Below, piece by piece: positions 20,463 through 30,436 of a stretch of 64,000 bases of DNA. Under the pieces are notes generated by a model, which was not told where the DNA came from, made no database searches, and saw nothing but the letters and a program-made list of their open reading frames with translations. Each line of letters opens with the position of its first letter. Within the stretch, counting starts at the first letter, position 1. The DNA is from Cryptomeria japonica (lineage: Eukaryota > Streptophyta > Pinopsida > Cupressales > Cupressaceae), in contig NC_081410.1 in the NCBI RefSeq assembly GCF_030272615.1, forward strand, positions 113,461,933 through 113,525,932, read 5' to 3'. The position numbers were made by a program, and so were the translations under genes.

Positions 20463-21455
20463 GGGTGAACTCACAAAGCTGGTTCCCACTTTTTGGTACA
20501 TCCTGATTTTTGCTGAAATCATACATTTTTTGGAAAATATAATTGTTTAAGCTTTAAGAGGTCCCATTTGAAGTAATTAATTGAAGAGAGTTAGATCAAA
20601 GGCTCTTAGATCAAAATTTCTTGGATAGAACCTCTCTACTTCTAAATCATACTTGCAATGGAGTCTCCTTTGCATCTATCAAATGCTGATAAAAAACCAA
20701 TTTTACATTAGCTTTTGAGGGGTCAAACGAATTCATTTAGAAGTTTTGTTTTCTTAAGGATTTAGTCCTTATTATAAGCTTTCCAAATAGTATAGTTTTT
20801 AATATATTTAAGTTTATTAATATATTTTTATTTTATTTTTTATGAATGTAGGTTTTTCACCGAACATGAACTTCTTTGTTCAATGCATTGGGAAAAATAC
20901 CAAACTAATTCAAAAAAATTCTGAAAAATATCTATGCCCTAGGTATTGATGTCTTCTTTCTAACAAAAAAAATAAAACTTAATTTCGATATATATAGAGC
21001 AAGTTATGTGTTCAAACGTACACCTATATCTAAATTATAATTAGTCGGACTTCAAAACTTAATAAAATAAAAAATATTCAACATATAACTATCAAACCAA
21101 CTACATGCCCTGGGTATTGATGTTACAAACCAAAATTTAAAAGATATAAGTTTTTATCATTTATAGAAAAAAATTTATACGTTTCGGGATGCACATCACT
21201 CTTAAAAAATGTTGTTTCCTGTAAAAAACTACTTTTGAGGGAGATGGAAAAGTCAATAAAATTTTATTCAAAAAAAATTGAAAAAAATATATTTAGAATC
21301 TACAAAAAGGATGTTACAAATTACTAGTTTACATCATCTCCAAATTCTTAACGATTTAAAAGTTATAGGTGTCGGAAAGTGAAGGTTTTTTGCAAAATGT
21401 TCATCTAAGTGTCAAAGTTGGTCAAAAAGTGGGAACCAGTATTGTGAGTTCACCC
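20463..21455. mobile_element. 993-bp TIR element inserted in integrase
   Basis: Terminal inverted repeats of 33 bp (20463-20495 and 21423-21455) start GGGTGAACTCACAA and match at 31 positions. TCGA is present at 20459-20462 and 21456-21459, so the target duplication is 4 bp (5 bp CTCGA is also possible if one terminal base is counted differently). Precise removal restores the integrase frame around WRLDLIG. The inside is AT-rich with no ORF of note, so it is non-autonomous. A 4-bp duplication does not suit hAT (8), Mutator (9), Harbinger (3) or CACTA (2-3), so I leave the superfamily open. Confidence 0.85.
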
Positions 21456-22057
21456 TCGAGTCTCCACTGACAAAAGGGCCAAGGAGATGCAAGTGGCTGT
21501 AGTTCCTGCGCTGGTGCATGTATGAGGTCTCCATGAATTTGACACTGCTTACACTTCTTGACAAACTGATATGCATCTTTTTCCATAGTAGGCCAGTAAT
21601 ATCCAGTCCTGATAAGTTTCTTGGCCAAGGTAGGACCACTAGTATGCGGACCACATATCCTTTCGTGCACTTCTCGTAACGCAATCTGAGCTTCGTCACT
21701 CTCTAAACATCTAAGGAGGGTGCCATCTAGACCTCGTCGGTATAGGATATCAGCTAGGATAACGTATCAGGAGGATTGGCGGATGAAAGTGCGGCGTTGG
21801 TTGTTCGATAAATCGGGAGGTAAGATGTTGTCGCGAAGGTATGTGAATATGGAACCATATAACTGGGATTCAGGACCAACAACACATATCATTTCCGTAG
21901 GAGTGATCTCATATGACGGAATCAGCAGGTTGTCCACCAGGAACTCATAGCAGGTCTCATTTTGCGGTAGGTCAATGAGCGAAGCAATTGTAGCCATGGC
22001 ATCAGCAGCACGATTCTGTTCTCTTGGTATCTGCTCAAACTCTATCGTTGCAAAGTG
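21456..22057 (-). pseudogene. Linker and zinc-binding N-terminus of integrase (Tat element)
   Basis: The reading frame continues that of 22058-26626 after TAG at 22058-22060 and is stopped again by TGA at 21767-21769; the TGA sits where a CGA Arg codon would fit. Downstream, VHERICGPHTSG and KKCKQCQIHGD give the His-His-Cys-Cys pattern of the integrase zinc-binding domain. The frame then runs into the TIR element. Both stops can be explained by C to T changes on one strand. Confidence 0.8.
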
Positions 22058-25000
22058 CTATTTCAGATCATCTACCAGTTGTTTGTAAGGCATTAGCTTT
22101 TCATCTTTTGTTTGATAATCATCAGTTGCTTGACGGATGACAAGTTGAGAATCCCCAAAAACACGAAGTTCTTGGATCTTCCACTGAACTGCAATCCTTA
22201 GCCCCGTTGTTAATGCCTCGTATTCCGCTATATTGTTGGTGCAAGGAAATGATAAGCGGTATGAATTTGGTATAGAATCACCTTGGGGAGTTATAAAGAG
22301 TATACCCGCTCCTGCCCCATGCTGTGTGTATGAGCCATCAAAGTATAGTTGCCATGGCTTTGCAGGTGATATTGTTAGAATGGACTCATCTGGAAATTCT
22401 GACTGTAGAGGAACATCATCTATCATGGGAGCATCTGCCAATTGATCTGCGATGGCTTGTCCTTTTATGGCTTTTCTGTCCACGTATTCAATGTCGAATT
22501 CACTCAAAATCATTACCCACTTAGCCAGTCGCCCAGTAAGTGTAGCTTTGTTGAGCAGATATTTTAGTGGATCAATTCTGGCAATCAACTTGGTCTTGTG
22601 AGTAAGCATGTAATGTCGTAATTTTTGTGAAGCGAAGACCACAGCAAGACATGCACGCTCAATTGGTGTGTAGTTCAGCTCATATCCCACCAATGTGCGA
22701 CTGATGTAGTAGACTTCTTTTTCCTTGCCGTCAGGTATTTGTTGTGCTAGTAGTGCCCCCAATGCTGTTGGAGTAGCTGATATGTAAAGTAGCAATGGTT
22801 GATCTTGAATTGGTGGCATCAAAACTGGCGGGTTCAAAAGATAGTCTTTAAGTGCCTGAAAAGCCTGTTGACAGTTCTCATCCCATTTGAACTTAATGTT
22901 TTTGTGTAGCAGGTGCTGGAAAGGATTGCACTTATCTGCAAGTTGTGCTATGAATCTTCGTATAGACTGGAGTCTCCCTTGTAAAGACCGAAGTTGACTG
23001 ATATTCTTGGGTGGCGGCATGTCCAAGATAGCCTTGACTTTTGCTGGATCCGCTTCTATTCCTCTTTTAGACACAATGAATCCTAGGAGCTTCCCGAAGG
23101 TTACTCCAAAGACACATTTCTTTGGATTTAATCTTACCTTGTATTTTTCCAGCCTATCAAAAGTAACTGAAAGTATATCCAAGTGTGTATTTCTGTCTAT
23201 TGATTTAACCAAAAGGTCGTCAACATAATCTTCCACCGTTACATGCATGAGATCATGGAAGATAGTAGTCATGGCTCGTTGATACGTGGCACCTGCATTT
23301 TTCAGCCCAAAGGGCATGACATTCCAGCAGAAGGTTCCCCATGGACAAGTGAATGATGTTTTATGTTGATCTTCAGGTGCAATCTTGATCTGATTATATC
23401 CAGAAAATCCGTCCATTAAAGATAACATCTCATGGCCTGCTGTGAGATCAACAATTAAATCAATGTTTGGTAATGGGAAATCGTCCTTCGGACAAGCCTT
23501 GTTGATATCCCTGAAGTCTGTACATATTCGGATGCTGCGATCTGGTTTGCTAACAGGTACTAAGTTGGAAATCCATTCAGGATAATCAATTGGGCGTATG
23601 AATCCGACATCTAGTAATTTCTCCAGCTCTGCCTTGACTAGCAATGCCACCTGTGGATGCATTTTCCTCAATTTCTGTTTTACTGGTTTTGCCCCCGGTT
23701 TGACTGTTAAATGATGCATTACTAAGTCGGGGTCTAGTCCAGGCATATCAACATAAGACCATGCGAAGTTGACTTGTCGTTCCTTAAAGAAGCTTATGAA
23801 CCTTGCTTTCTCGGCCTCTGTCAATGATTGAGCCAAAAATATGTTGTGTGGAACCTCTGCTGTACCAATGTTTGTCTTTATAGTCTCCTCTACCAACATG
23901 GATGATTTTTCCTCGTATGATGCTGGGAGAATGTCAAGCCTTCCATCTTCGGGCGCCTCAGAGAGGTTTTCACCTTCAGATACGTCCTTTCTTTTTACTT
24001 TTTTAGAGTCAGAGAGCGCCACAGTGTGGTTTTCGCCATAAGACCCTTGTTTTGTCTTTATTTTCACATTTTTGCGACTAGAAGGCCCGACACCCTCACC
24101 AAAGTATGCCATGTTATTTAGCTCTATGGTGTATCCTGCTTTATGGTCTCCAAGAGGAAGATCATCGCGAATGCCCAGATAATCAACAATAGCTTCGTCA
24201 TTTTGAAATGTATCAAACTGTGGTGGTCCATCCTGATCCCAGTCAATGAGTTGGGGGTGAACGAGGGGAAGGTCTTTAGTGTTTTTAGAGTCCGCAAGAC
24301 TAATAGTGAAGATGTGGTTATATTCAGGTATGTCAAGGTAGTCATCGAGGTCGTCAATGGCACTCTCCTCATCAGTGTCGATCGTGAGTGAGTCCAAATT
24401 ATCATCACTAGTAGCACCCTCAGGGACAGGTGTCCTCATCCTATGTGATCCTGACCTAGGGCCTTGAAACGAAGCTTGTGCGAGATCCTTATGGGTCGGT
24501 TCTTGACCAACTCTGAATTTCTTGTAAAACTCCTCCTCCTCTGTAGGTTCATGTGGCTCTCTAAATGTCTCATTGAGTTCATAGTCGCTGGAGGATTTGT
24601 CTGAACCCCATTCCCACTCATTGGAGTCTGTGGAATAATTATCCTCTTGTTGAACTTCAGCCACTTTGACTCGCCATATCTGTTTTGTTCTCTTATTTTG
24701 AATCTTGGGATTTAGAAAACCAAGCCCCTTGGAGCGTTCCCTTCTTGTAGTTAGCTCAGGTTGTAGAGGCTCCATGACACCTTCTTTGCGTAGTTCGAGA
24801 GGGCTTTTTCCATCATACCCGAATCTCTGCAGAATTTTGAAACCTTTACCATAGTTTTCACAGGGTATTATAATTTGATCATGTGTATCATCTTCAGCAT
24901 CCTTATATAGCATTTTATATAAATTTTCTTCCTCTAGTTCGCCCCATTTTTGAAAGACGGTAGGATCCCATTTGAGTAGCATGATGGAGATTTGCTTATT

Positions 25001-26626
25001 AGGATGTGGCCTCCCATATTCCTTGGGGGAGTTCATGACTTGTCGTAAGAACATTGTTTGATTCAGAGTGTATTCTCCCATGCCTTTGTCTTGAAATTTG
25101 GCTCTAAGTTCACCTTGTTTGGATGTCGAGGGCTTTAATGACTCAGGATCAATATATGCTGAAGAAGGAGTAGCCTCACGATTGCTGGGAATGATAGTCT
25201 CAGTATGCGATCTCAAGTTATTGCAATATATGAATGGATTTGGATCACCATTGACCGTTACCTCGACTCCATTATGAGGAAATTTTATGCACTGATGGTA
25301 TGTTGATGGGACCGCTCTCATTTCATGAATCCACGGACGTCCTAGCAATATGTTATACGTGAGGTCTAGATCCAGGACTTGACAAATCACGTCCTTTGTG
25401 ACTGGCCCTATTCTTAGTGGTAAGATGACCGTGCCCTTGGACGAACGCTCTTCATCATCATAAGCCTTAATAGTGATTTGGTTTGTAGCATTCACAGCTT
25501 TGTCAGAATATCCCAATTGTCTGATGGTGCTCAATGTACAAATATTAAGACCTGCTCCTCCATCTATCAGGACTTGTTTTATTCGATGTTTATGTATGAA
25601 GGCTTCAATATGTAGAGGTGCATTATGAGGCTGACTTATGGAGGCGTCATCGGCTTCTGTGAATGTGAGGGAGTGTGGAACGGATAGGTATCCCACCATG
25701 GCTTGAAACTGATCCACGTTCAAATCAGTAGGGACAGCAGTATCTCTCAAGGTTTTGTCAAGGACAGCTTTATGTGCAGGAGATATACGTAAGAGCTCAA
25801 GAATAGAGATGAGTGCGGGTGTTTTCCCTAATTGCTCTACAAGATCATACTCAGGCTTAGTTGACGGAAGATTGGTATTCTTAGTAGAGGTACCTGGCAA
25901 TGTGATCTTACCTCGACGGGTTGTAACATGACATTCGGAGGTAGATGTGGACGAAGATCCCACACCTTTTAGGACAATTTTAGGTCGCTGAGGAGGATTC
26001 TCAGGATTTTTATTTTTGATAGTAATGGTAGAAATATGATTTTCCATTGAGATGTGATTAATAGTGGAATCATAATTGTAAGATGTTCTGGTGTAATTGG
26101 CTTGATCATCTGTGACTTTACCTTTTCCCTTGTCATGTTTTGGGAATGGTTCCTTAAACACCTCATGCTCTTGGTTAGATGAATGTCCCTCAATCTCAAT
26201 ATCTCCTCTGTCAATGAGATCTTGTACAATGTTTTTCAATCGATGGCAATTACTTGTCTTGTGACCCTTGCTCTTATGAAATTCGCAATATTCATCATCA
26301 TTCCACCAATTCGGTTTTACCTTTGGTTCATATGGAGGAAAATCTGGGACCGTGATCACCTTGTTTGCTACAAGCTTTTTGAATACTGATTCAAGTGGTT
26401 CTCCCAATGGAGTGTACTTCCTTCGTGGTTTAGCAGCCGTTTGATTGTTCACTTGATTGTTGGTAGAACTTGATCCAGAAAAGACGAACTTTGGTCTCAC
26501 TGTGTTGGCATCAACAACACCATCATTAACTGTGTTCTTGTTCTTGTTCCAAAATTTTGGTTTGTCCTTTCCTTTGAAGTCCTCTTTGTTTTCTTTGAAT
26601 AGTTTGATAACTCCTTGTTCAATCAA
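22058..26626 (-). CDS. Gag C-terminus/protease/reverse transcriptase/dual RNase H polyprotein
   Basis: A 1522-residue frame. Zinc-knuckle-like YCEFHKSKGHKTSNC at 113-127; retropepsin at about 345-455 with VLIDGGAGLNI (Asp 355); a G-patch-like segment at about 590-640 (GKGFKILQRFGYDGKSPL ... KGLGF); an acidic spacer; reverse transcriptase at about 980-1180 with MDGFSGY and YVDD (1134-1137); a Gypsy RNase H at about 1230-1345; and a second, archaeal-type RNase H from about 1400 (LYFDGSY, NIAEYEAL, VFGDSQL). Two RNases H place it in the Tat/Ogre branch. The frame is delimited by TAA upstream (26633-26635) and TAG at the end, both of which interrupt otherwise continuous homology; it thus codes for only part of a polyprotein. 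Within it no stop occurs, so the copy decayed little since its last function. Confidence 0.85.
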   Translation of the reverse strand: MIEQGVIKLFKENKEDFKGKDKPKFWNKNKNTVNDGVVDANTVRPKFVFSGSSSTNNQVNNQTAAKPRRKYTPLGEPLESVFKKLVANKVITVPDFPPYEPKVKPNWWNDDEYCEFHKSKGHKTSNCHRLKNIVQDLIDRGDIEIEGHSSNQEHEVFKEPFPKHDKGKGKVTDDQANYTRTSYNYDSTINHISMENHISTITIKNKNPENPPQRPKIVLKGVGSSSTSTSECHVTTRRGKITLPGTSTKNTNLPSTKPEYDLVEQLGKTPALISILELLRISPAHKAVLDKTLRDTAVPTDLNVDQFQAMVGYLSVPHSLTFTEADDASISQPHNAPLHIEAFIHKHRIKQVLIDGGAGLNICTLSTIRQLGYSDKAVNATNQITIKAYDDEERSSKGTVILPLRIGPVTKDVICQVLDLDLTYNILLGRPWIHEMRAVPSTYHQCIKFPHNGVEVTVNGDPNPFIYCNNLRSHTETIIPSNREATPSSAYIDPESLKPSTSKQGELRAKFQDKGMGEYTLNQTMFLRQVMNSPKEYGRPHPNKQISIMLLKWDPTVFQKWGELEEENLYKMLYKDAEDDTHDQIIIPCENYGKGFKILQRFGYDGKSPLELRKEGVMEPLQPELTTRRERSKGLGFLNPKIQNKRTKQIWRVKVAEVQQEDNYSTDSNEWEWGSDKSSSDYELNETFREPHEPTEEEEFYKKFRVGQEPTHKDLAQASFQGPRSGSHRMRTPVPEGATSDDNLDSLTIDTDEESAIDDLDDYLDIPEYNHIFTISLADSKNTKDLPLVHPQLIDWDQDGPPQFDTFQNDEAIVDYLGIRDDLPLGDHKAGYTIELNNMAYFGEGVGPSSRKNVKIKTKQGSYGENHTVALSDSKKVKRKDVSEGENLSEAPEDGRLDILPASYEEKSSMLVEETIKTNIGTAEVPHNIFLAQSLTEAEKARFISFFKERQVNFAWSYVDMPGLDPDLVMHHLTVKPGAKPVKQKLRKMHPQVALLVKAELEKLLDVGFIRPIDYPEWISNLVPVSKPDRSIRICTDFRDINKACPKDDFPLPNIDLIVDLTAGHEMLSLMDGFSGYNQIKIAPEDQHKTSFTCPWGTFCWNVMPFGLKNAGATYQRAMTTIFHDLMHVTVEDYVDDLLVKSIDRNTHLDILSVTFDRLEKYKVRLNPKKCVFGVTFGKLLGFIVSKRGIEADPAKVKAILDMPPPKNISQLRSLQGRLQSIRRFIAQLADKCNPFQHLLHKNIKFKWDENCQQAFQALKDYLLNPPVLMPPIQDQPLLLYISATPTALGALLAQQIPDGKEKEVYYISRTLVGYELNYTPIERACLAVVFASQKLRHYMLTHKTKLIARIDPLKYLLNKATLTGRLAKWVMILSEFDIEYVDRKAIKGQAIADQLADAPMIDDVPLQSEFPDESILTISPAKPWQLYFDGSYTQHGAGAGILFITPQGDSIPNSYRLSFPCTNNIAEYEALTTGLRIAVQWKIQELRVFGDSQLVIRQATDDYQTKDEKLMPYKQLVDDLK
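23952..24037 (-). repeat. Two bulged hairpins inside the pol frame
   Basis: On the minus strand 24037-24015 reads GGCG-AAAA-CCAC-ACT-GTGG-CGCT and 23974-23952 reads GGTG-AAAA-CCTC-TCT-GAGG-CGCC. Both encode Gly-Glu-Asn in the same frame within the acidic spacer before reverse transcriptase. They share the design of the three copies at 19300-19446. Confidence 0.8.
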
Positions 26627-26632
26627 GACCTT

Positions 26633-27094
26633 TTATGTTGCCAGGCCCTTTTCAATGACATCCTTAAATGTAGACAAACAAGCTTTTCTGAGATCATAGC
26701 CAATAGCCTTGTTAACATTTTGTGTGAACATCTCCACCATTTGTTTCTGCGGGATTTCACAAGAGCATCTGCTAGCTAAGTTTCTCCATCTTTGTAAAAA
26801 TGACGCAAAAGATTCTCCTTCTTTTTGTTTCGTATTGCACAAGGTAGTAACTGAGACATCTGTTTCAATGTTGTAAGAGAAATGTTGGATGAATGCCTCT
26901 GCCAAGTTGCCCCATGACTTAATACCAGGAGGTAATTGAGAAAACCATTCCATCGCTTGATCTCCTAAGCTCTGTGGGAACAACCTCATTAAGTATGTTT
27001 CTTCTGCCGCTACCTCAATGCAAGCTGTGAAGAATTGTCTTATGTGTGCCTTGGGGTCTCCTCTCCCTCTATATTTGTCGAATTTTGGTGTTAC
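26633..27094 (-). pseudogene. Gag core (Tat element), between frameshift and TAA
   Basis: This holds the central gag domain: FDKYRGRGDPKAH, AMEWFSQLPPG, FIQHF and LQRWRNLASRC are typical of Gypsy capsid proteins, which build the particle. It is joined to the N-terminal part by a 1-base deletion near 27094: shifting by one base continues the conserved PPH..VTPKFDKY pattern. It ends at TAA 26633-26635, two codons before the next frame. Thus gag carries two defects in this copy. Confidence 0.8.
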
Positions 27095-28083
27095 AAGTGC
27101 GGAGGAAACGGAGGCATTGGAATGCTCTTATCAAATGGATAAGGGCATATATCTCTCATAGTATATGTGGGTTTTGATGTGCCCATGTCTTCCACTTTCT
27201 TTTGTAGATCTCTAATTTGTTGCTCCAAATTATTTTTGGGAGGAGATGGATTTCTTGTAGCATATCCCATGTTTGAAACACCCATTTGAGGAGGAGCTTG
27301 TTGCATGTATGGATGATACTGATCGTAGACATGTCCATATGGAGGTCTATATTGTTGCGACATGTATGGAGCGCTTGGCATAATTTCTTGCTGAGGGACC
27401 CCATATCTGTTTTGTGTGTATAAACCATATTCAATAGGCCTTTCATTTTCCATTGTGTTGCCCCCAATTTTGGCATGAGGTCTTCTTGTGTCAAAATTTT
27501 GAGGAAGTCCTTGAGTATCCATTTGTCTTGGTTGACCCATATCTTGAGCATGTGTTTGAACATAAGGCCTCCATGATGGTCTTTGAGTGTAAGTATCATG
27601 CATTTGAGCTTGTGTATGTGGGATTGCTGGTTTCTGAAGCAAAACTGATGGTGACTCCGGCATCATATTATTTGGTCCTCCACTATTAGGTTGAGTTTGT
27701 TGTGAAGGTCTACTTTCCATAAGTTGAGATAAGTCAAAATCATGTGGTATTTTGGCTCCACTTTGTGCCATCATGTTTAGAAAGTATTGACGATCTCTCC
27801 TCATTATCTCTTCAACCAATCTATTGAATTGAGGGTCCATTATAGATTCTTGTATGTCTGCTGATAGTATTGAAGAATTGTCCACATTATCATTGTGTGT
27901 AGCGTTGTGTATAGCGTTTGCGCTTTCCACATTTGGATTGTGTCTATAAACATTCATGTCTGGTAATGTAGTGTGCTCAGGATTGTAGAAGACATCATTG
28001 TCATACTCATAAGAACTCATGTTTACGGACCCTTGAGCTTCTTTAGCTTTTCTCCTAGATTTTTGAAGACGGGTTTCAACCAT
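27091..28083 (-). CDS. Gag N-terminal part (Tat element), 330 aa
   Basis: Starts at ATG 28083 with MVETRLQKSRRKAKEAQ, a basic start often seen in Tat-type gag, and is preceded by a long leader. The middle is Gln/Pro/Met/Tyr-rich and low in complexity; near the end there is a short coiled-coil-like LEQQIRDLQKKVEDM. The stop at 27091-27093 results from the 1-base deletion described for the next segment, so the natural protein would continue into 26633-27090. The start was chosen because it is the first ATG of the frame and lies next to the basic motif. Confidence 0.75.
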   Translation of the reverse strand: MVETRLQKSRRKAKEAQGSVNMSSYEYDNDVFYNPEHTTLPDMNVYRHNPNVESANAIHNATHNDNVDNSSILSADIQESIMDPQFNRLVEEIMRRDRQYFLNMMAQSGAKIPHDFDLSQLMESRPSQQTQPNSGGPNNMMPESPSVLLQKPAIPHTQAQMHDTYTQRPSWRPYVQTHAQDMGQPRQMDTQGLPQNFDTRRPHAKIGGNTMENERPIEYGLYTQNRYGVPQQEIMPSAPYMSQQYRPPYGHVYDQYHPYMQQAPPQMGVSNMGYATRNPSPPKNNLEQQIRDLQKKVEDMGTSKPTYTMRDICPYPFDKSIPMPPFPPHL

Positions 28084-28570
28084 GAACTAGGTGTTTAGCA
28101 ATATGTGAGAGACTAGACGAAAATGACAAGAGTATGTAAGACCAAGAGTTGTATGGAATGTAAATGAATCTGAAGTTTACTTGCAATGTCCAAAGTGTAA
28201 GACCAAGTATGTATGTAGTAGAGTAGGTGTGACTTCCAAAGAGAGGATAGTTTCTCTTGATGAGGTAAGCTGACCTTGACTCTAAGTAAGACCAAATGAG
28301 ACTCAAAGGTAAGAAACCTTGATGAGGGACCACTTAGCAAAGTGTTGTAGTATGTAGTGTGTTGACAAAGTATAGTGAGGACAAGCAAGTGACCTTTTGA
28401 CTCAAGTTTAGACAAGTATGAATGTAAAATGAGGTATGAAGCAATGATGGACTGTGTAAGACCTTAGAACAGGCTGAATGCTAGATGAAATCTGAAGAGA
28501 CAACCTAGGAAGCTCAAGTATGCCGAAACTGATTTCTTTGTTTGTTTGACTATTAAAATTTTCAAATCCT

Positions 28571-28858
28571 GACACAGACGCCTCTGTATACTTCACAGAC
28601 GCAGTTTTAAGACACAGACGCTACTCTGTTTGATGCAGACGTGATTCTGAGATTTTCCTGTTGATGTTTGCTGGGACTGTAACAGTTTTTTGCAATTGTG
28701 GACACAGACGCGCCTGTATACTTCACAGACGCTATTTCCAGACACAGACGTGTTTCTGTTCGACACAGACACTGATAAAAACACAGACGCTATTCTGTAC
28801 TTCACAGACGCGTTTATCAGACACAGACGCGATTTTAACCGACACAGACGTGTTTCTG
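28571..28858 (-). repeat. CGTCTGTG array in the gag leader, gag-proximal
   Basis: About a dozen ACACAGACG units on the plus strand, i.e. CGTCTGTGT on the gag coding strand. Many are followed by TTCTGT or CTCTGT, giving small inverted repeats such as ACAGA-CGCC-TCTGT and ACAGA-CGCTAT-TCTGT. Spacing is about 22-30 bp. Confidence 0.85.
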
Positions 28859-30082
28859 CAACCTTAGTGCAATCTTTCCTATCTGTGAATTTGTTTTGCT
28901 GTGACCAAATCTGATTTTTCGACTGTTTTTCGTGACAAGAGGACACAGTGTTGATGACCCAATGTTTGCAGACTGTTTAGACTCCAAAAAGTGTGTTGTT
29001 TGATGTAAAAAGTTTTTGCATACACTTGAAGACACAAAAGACACAATGTTTTGCTGTTTTGTCTTGATTGTTTGAATGTTTATCATAAGTCAAGCACAAT
29101 TCTTATGGCTGGCCAGGACAATAATTGTTGATCCCACATGGGGTTTTACCCCCGAGGCTACGCTATTCAGAGCGGATACTTAGATGCTTGACCTCACTGG
29201 CTCCACCCTCGGCACTCACTTCTCAGGTCAGCCAAGCATCAGTCACCATGAAAACTCCCCATGGCGAACTTTGTATCTCTACTAAGAACCGTATGTGTGT
29301 GGGCCGCTACCAGAGGTCCGACCTCCTGCCTCAACAATTAGAAGGATTTGGGCATCTAAAAAAAAATGGTGCTAGTAAGGGCATCCGCTCGTGTGGCCAT
29401 ACATGCGGCACTTTCAGCTCTGTAAATACAGAAGGCTCCCAGCCGGTAGGGGTTACGCCCTACAAATGATCAAATAAATTTGATCAAACGGGTTTATGGG
29501 GAGACATAGTGTCGGTATGAACTAATCAGCACACGTTATTCATAGTTTTCACCATGAATACATTTGATTATAGTGGCTTGGAAGAAGATGGCTTTTCTTT
29601 TGCTACCACTTGGGTCGTTCTCTTCTCACTAGTAGTCCTAATGACCACACGGGAAGACAGGCCCTCTAAAGAGTAAACAAAAAGAGCCTATTGCTCAAGA
29701 CACAAAAGACAATGGTTCAATTTTAGTGCACCAAATGAAGTGTTTGCTAAGCTATGAAGACAAGGCACACAATAAAATTACAAAACCCTAGCTAAGGCCC
29801 TGCAACAAAATTGTTAGTAGTTTGGGTTGTTTCAAATGATAACCCCTTCCTGCAAGCACACAAGTTAGGTAAATTTTTAGTAAACCCAAAAAGACTTTGT
29901 GAAAAGGGGCCTTCAACAAAAATGTATTTGCCTCCAAAGCAAGCTGCACGAACCAGGTTAGCTAGATCTGCAAAGGTTAGCCGAAAATAAACCAGATCTG
30001 GAACCCTAAGTACAAAAATCCGAAAACCCGAATCGAAAAACTTGAAAAATTTGCAAAACAGAATGCACAGATGCTGTTATAC

Positions 30083-30321
30083 CAGACACAGACGCGGTTG
30101 TCCGACACAGACGCGGTTCTGTGATTCGCAGACGCAATCTAAGAACACAGACGCCTCTTTCTTCTACAGACGCGTTCAGATGGTGCACAGACGCGATTCG
30201 GGATCACAGACGCGACTTTCGGAAACCTGCAAAAATAGAAATGACAGAAACACAGACGCGATCCAAGATATCACAGACACCTCTGAAATACAAAAACGCG
30301 ATCCGAACACTCGCAAACGCG
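30083..30321 (-). repeat. CGCGTCTGTG array in the gag leader, LTR-proximal
   Basis: About ten units of CACAGACGCG (plus strand) at 18-28 bp spacing, starting 116 bp inside the 5' LTR. Same motif and same orientation relative to gag as the array at 28571-28858. Confidence 0.85.
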
Positions 30322-30415
30322 GAAAAAAAAAACCTAAAATGTCGTCGAAATCGTCCGATCTGCAACTTCAAAAATGCAAAATCTGCAACAAAATGTTAAA
30401 TGCAAAGGGACAAGA

Positions 30416-30433
30416 GTCCCACCGGGCGTGCCA
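30416..30433 (-). other. Primer binding site of the Tat element
   Basis: On the minus strand TGGCACGCCCGGTGGGAC starts three bases after the 5' LTR end. It is 18 nt long and begins with TGG as needed to pair with a tRNA CCA end. The tRNA species was not identified. Confidence 0.75.
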
Positions 30434-30436
30434 AAA

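Larger units (their letters stand above)
28084..30415 (-). other. Long 5' leader of the Tat element
   Basis: 2.3 kb of non-coding sequence between primer site and gag. It contains two arrays of the CGCGTCTGTGT motif (on the minus strand) at 28571-28858 and 30083-30321. Between them 29130-29470 is GC-richer and holds a short plus-strand frame that I do not support as a gene. Long leaders are common in Tat/Ogre elements. Confidence 0.7.

Noticed and set aside
20095-20550. Plus-strand frame of 151 codons opposite integrase
   Set aside because: It is the antisense reading of a conserved integrase core and crosses the border of the TIR insertion.
29125-29469. 114-codon plus-strand frame in the Tat leader
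   Set aside because: No family pattern; lies in a leader on the strand opposite to gag, and no splice or promoter signal was seen.
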